Source of the DNA: Prevotellaceae bacterium UBA7017
GTDB lineage: Bacteria > Bacteroidota > Bacteroidia > Bacteroidales > Bacteroidaceae
Direction: 5' to 3'
DNA: 34,643 bases
NCBI GenBank assembly: GCA_002449535.1
Contig: DJWZ01000059.1
Location: 1-34,643, forward strand
Shown here: positions 32,611 through 34,643 of the stretch, piece by piece
Position numbering within the stretch: the stretch's first letter is position 1
How the letters are laid out: each line of letters begins with the position of its first letter
Notes under the pieces: model-generated
The model's database searches: none
What the model saw: only the letters and a program-made list of their open reading frames with translations
Told to the model about the DNA's origin: nothing
Made by a program: the position numbers and the translations under genes

Positions 32611-32671
32611 TTCCGTTCGGGACGGAATAAGATTCCGCTCGTTACGGAAAAAGTTTCCGTCCGAGGCGGAA
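32611..32671. repeat. Three 17-nt palindromes at exact 22-bp period
   Basis: TTCCGTTCGGGACGGAA (32611), TTCCGCTCGTTACGGAA (32633) and TTCCGTCCGAGGCGGAA (32655), separated by 5-nt spacers TAAGA and AAAGT. The outer TTCCG/CGGAA arms are fixed and the centres vary. The array begins 31 nt after the 11-bp array and ends about 46 nt before the nadA -33 box. Confidence 0.88.
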
Positions 32672-32696
32672 AAAAGGGCATTGCACGCTGCTATTA

Positions 32697-32720
32697 AAAA
32701 GAAAAATATAATTTTCTTTT
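32697..32720. repeat. Inverted repeat overlapping the nadA -33 box
   Basis: AAAAGAAAA and TTTTCTTTT separated by ATATAA. The right arm runs into the -33 TTTG, so this could be an operator or an AT-rich upstream element. Confidence 0.5.
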
Positions 32721-32748
32721 GTATTTTACTTGTTTTTTTGTAACTTTG
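32718..32748 (+). promoter_or_regulatory. Promoter of nadA
   Basis: TTTG (32718-32721), 19-nt spacer, TAACTTTG (32741-32748): full consensus, 27 nt before the start codon. Confidence 0.85.
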
Positions 32749-32775
32749 CACGCGAAAAAAATTTACCCCAAAAAT

Positions 32776-33768
32776 ATGGAAGAAAAACAGCTAACCCCAC
32801 AGCACATAAAGGAGCTCAAGACAGAGATACGCGAGTTGTGTGAAGAGAAGAACGCCGTAATATTGGCGCACTATTATACCACTGGTGACATACAAGAGTG
32901 TGCCGACTTCGTAGGTGACTCGCTTGCGCTGGCACGTCAGGCAGCAGCGACTAATGCTGACATTATAGTCATGTGTGGTGTACACTTCATGGCAGAAACC
33001 TGCAAGCTTCTCTCGCCAAAGAAGAAGGTGCTGATACCCGACCCAGATGCCGGATGTTCTCTTGCAGACAGCTGTAATGCTGAGGACTTGCGGAAATGGA
33101 AAGAGGAACATCCTGACCACCTCGTAGTGCAGTATGTTAATACCACCGCTGCCACAAAGGCACTTACTGATGTGGTCGTAACCAGCGGAAATGCCAAGAA
33201 GGTTGTTGACCAGTTGCCCAAGGATGCAAAGATTCTCTTTGGTCCCGACTATAACCTTGGAGCATATATCAATTCCGTAACAGGACGTAACATGGAGTTA
33301 TGGAATGGTGGCTGTCATGTTCATGAGCGGTTCTCGGTTGAGGCAATAGCAAAAATGAAGGCAGAACATCCAGAAGCCATCGTTATGGCTCACTTGGAGT
33401 GTAAGGCGCCAGTACTCGCTATGGCAGATGTCAAGGGCTCTACAGCCGACATGATACGTTATGCTAAACACGTGAGAAAGGAGAACAGCGTAAAATGCCT
33501 AGAACCTCCTACCTTCATCGTTGCGACAGAAGCTGGTATCATGCACGAACTGAACAGGATGTGTCCTGACTGTACTTTCCTGCCCGTTCCGCCGGAGATT
33601 TCAGAGGGAGCGACATCATGTGGATGTAACGAGTGTCAATACATGAAACTAAACACCCTCAAGAAACTGCGCAACTGCCTTCGCTACGAGGCACCAGAAG
33701 TAACCGTCAGCGAAGATATAGCAAAAGAGGCTGTAAAACCGATAAACAAGATGCTGAAACTGAGTTAA
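32776..33768 (+). CDS. nadA: Quinolinate synthase
   Basis: Condenses iminoaspartate with dihydroxyacetone phosphate to quinolinate in de novo NAD synthesis. 330 residues from the ATG at 32776; an upstream in-frame Met at 32719 overlaps the promoter and was rejected. Family blocks include ILAHYYTTGDIQECADFVGD, MCGVHFMAETCKLL, IPDPDAGCSLADSC and GGCHVHERF. The [4Fe-4S] ligands are probably C94, C180 and C287, the last in CGCNECQYMK, equivalent to E. coli C113, C200 and C297. Two further cysteines (C282, C284) precede the last ligand, a CxCxxC variant of the CxxCxxC seen in E. coli. cysS follows after 44 nt with no promoter seen. Confidence 0.96.
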   Translation: MEEKQLTPQHIKELKTEIRELCEEKNAVILAHYYTTGDIQECADFVGDSLALARQAAATNADIIVMCGVHFMAETCKLLSPKKKVLIPDPDAGCSLADSCNAEDLRKWKEEHPDHLVVQYVNTTAATKALTDVVVTSGNAKKVVDQLPKDAKILFGPDYNLGAYINSVTGRNMELWNGGCHVHERFSVEAIAKMKAEHPEAIVMAHLECKAPVLAMADVKGSTADMIRYAKHVRKENSVKCLEPPTFIVATEAGIMHELNRMCPDCTFLPVPPEISEGATSCGCNECQYMKLNTLKKLRNCLRYEAPEVTVSEDIAKEAVKPINKMLKLS

Positions 33769-33812
33769 TTCACGATGCATAATTTATAATTTTCAATCTT
33801 CAATATTTTCAA

Positions 33813-34643
33813 ATGGAACAAACATTTCTGATATACAATACCCTCACCCATAAGAAAGAGGCATTCAAACCCATAAATCCAGGACATGTAGGCATGTATG
33901 TCTGCGGTCCTACAGTATATGGTGATGCACACTTGGGACACGCAAGACCTGCCATTACCTTCGACATACTCTTCCGTTATCTGCAGCACCTTGGCTACAA
34001 AGTGCGCTATGTGCGAAACATCACAGACGTAGGTCACCTGGAGCACGATGCCGATGAAGGCGAGGACAAAATAGCAAAGAAGGCACGACTGGAACAGCTG
34101 GAGCCTATGGAGATAGCCCAGTATTACACACGCCGCTTCAATTCGGCTATGGAAAAGCTGAATGTGCTGCCACCATCAATAGAACCTCATGCTACAGGTC
34201 ATATCATAGAGCAGCAGCAACTGGTGAAGGAGATACTGGACAATGGTTACGCCTACGTGAGCAACGGTTCTGTATATTTCGACATTGAGAAATACAACAA
34301 GACATACAAATATGGCATTCTCTCAGGTCGCACCCTTGAGAATATCAAAGATGCCTCTCGCGATACTCTTGCCGGAGTTGGTGAGAAGAAGAACCAAGCC
34401 GACTTCGCATTATGGAAGAAAGCACAACCTGAGCACATCATGCGCTGGCCTTCTCCTTGGAGCGACGGTTTCCCAGGATGGCATTGCGAATGTACTGCTA
34501 TGGGAAGGAAATACCTTGGCGATGAATTCGACATTCACGGAGGCGGCATGGACCTCGTCTTCCCTCACCATGAGTGTGAGATAGCACAGGCACAGGCTTC
34601 TATGGGACATCAGGCAGTGCACTACTGGATGCACAACAACATG
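33813..34643 (+). CDS. cysS: Cysteinyl-tRNA synthetase (partial, 3' end outside window)
   Basis: Charges tRNA-Cys. 277 codons are present before the right edge. The class I HIGH motif appears as HLGH (residues 40-43) in VYGDAHLGHARP. The zinc site that selects cysteine is visible: C31 in YVCGPTVY, the cysteines of WHCECTAMG, and the H/C of FPHHECEIAQ. The KMSKS loop lies beyond the edge. The protein starts MEQTFLIYNTLTHKKEAF. The gap after nadA holds AT-rich filler of the ATAATTT type and no promoter box, so cotranscription with nadA is likely. Confidence 0.96.
   Translation, partial: MEQTFLIYNTLTHKKEAFKPINPGHVGMYVCGPTVYGDAHLGHARPAITFDILFRYLQHLGYKVRYVRNITDVGHLEHDADEGEDKIAKKARLEQLEPMEIAQYYTRRFNSAMEKLNVLPPSIEPHATGHIIEQQQLVKEILDNGYAYVSNGSVYFDIEKYNKTYKYGILSGRTLENIKDASRDTLAGVGEKKNQADFALWKKAQPEHIMRWPSPWSDGFPGWHCECTAMGRKYLGDEFDIHGGGMDLVFPHHECEIAQAQASMGHQAVHYWMHNNM

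Noticed and set aside
33769..33812. Separate promoter for cysS
   Set aside because: The 44-nt gap has only AT-rich filler and no TAnnTTTG box.

Overview
The window looks like a chromosomal segment from a Prevotella-type member of the Bacteroidales. The evidence is the promoter form TTTG-19/20-TAnnTTTG seen many times, near-absent Shine-Dalgarno sites, moderate GC, a DPP7-type S46 peptidase, Bacteroidota C-terminal sorting-tail proteins, and a xylan operon whose enzymes match the size and order known from Prevotella xynA/xynB. No rRNA, insertion sequence, phage gene or CRISPR array was seen.

Layout. 1-2916 (minus): rpsU, xerC-hpf, then tRNA-Thr, -Tyr, -Gly, -Thr and tuf (cut by the left edge), a translation block. 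2931-5420: an AmpG-like permease (plus) meets a compact ComEC (minus) tail to tail. 5405-8887: a large secreted family 11 rhamnogalacturonan lyase (pectin). 9033-9110: an array of four palindromes at 21-bp period. 9174-19259: a xylan locus, with a minus operon (GPH transporter, GH10 xylanase, GH43, a 1301-residue secreted protein of unknown function, intrinsic terminator) divergent from a plus-strand GH67 alpha-glucuronidase. 19368-24796 (plus): tRNA-Met, a PBP4-type carboxypeptidase, tRNA-Asn, an S41 protease and RNase R. 24804-31724 (minus): tmRNA followed with almost no gaps by a GH3-fold ligase, an Ig-like lipoprotein, a DUF3108 protein and the S46 peptidase. 31781-32775: about 1 kb of non-coding or barely coding sequence with unusual structure. 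32776-34643 (plus): nadA and cysS (cut by the right edge).

How it works together (inference). The GH10 xylanase cuts xylan outside the cytoplasm, GH67 removes glucuronic acid side chains, the GPH symporter imports xylo-oligosaccharides and the signal-less GH43 finishes them inside. The pectin lyase and the 1301-residue protein probably leave by type IX secretion.

The most interesting part is 31781-32775. It holds a candidate small RNA on the minus strand with its own promoter, three GNRA-capped hairpins and an intrinsic terminator, just upstream of tmRNA. Next come an 11-C homopolymer, a near-leaderless 42-codon ORF running into a degenerate 11-bp periodic array of about 200 bp, and three 17-nt palindromes at exactly 22-bp period before nadA. 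A related design (15-nt palindromes at 21-bp period) lies upstream of the pectin lyase.
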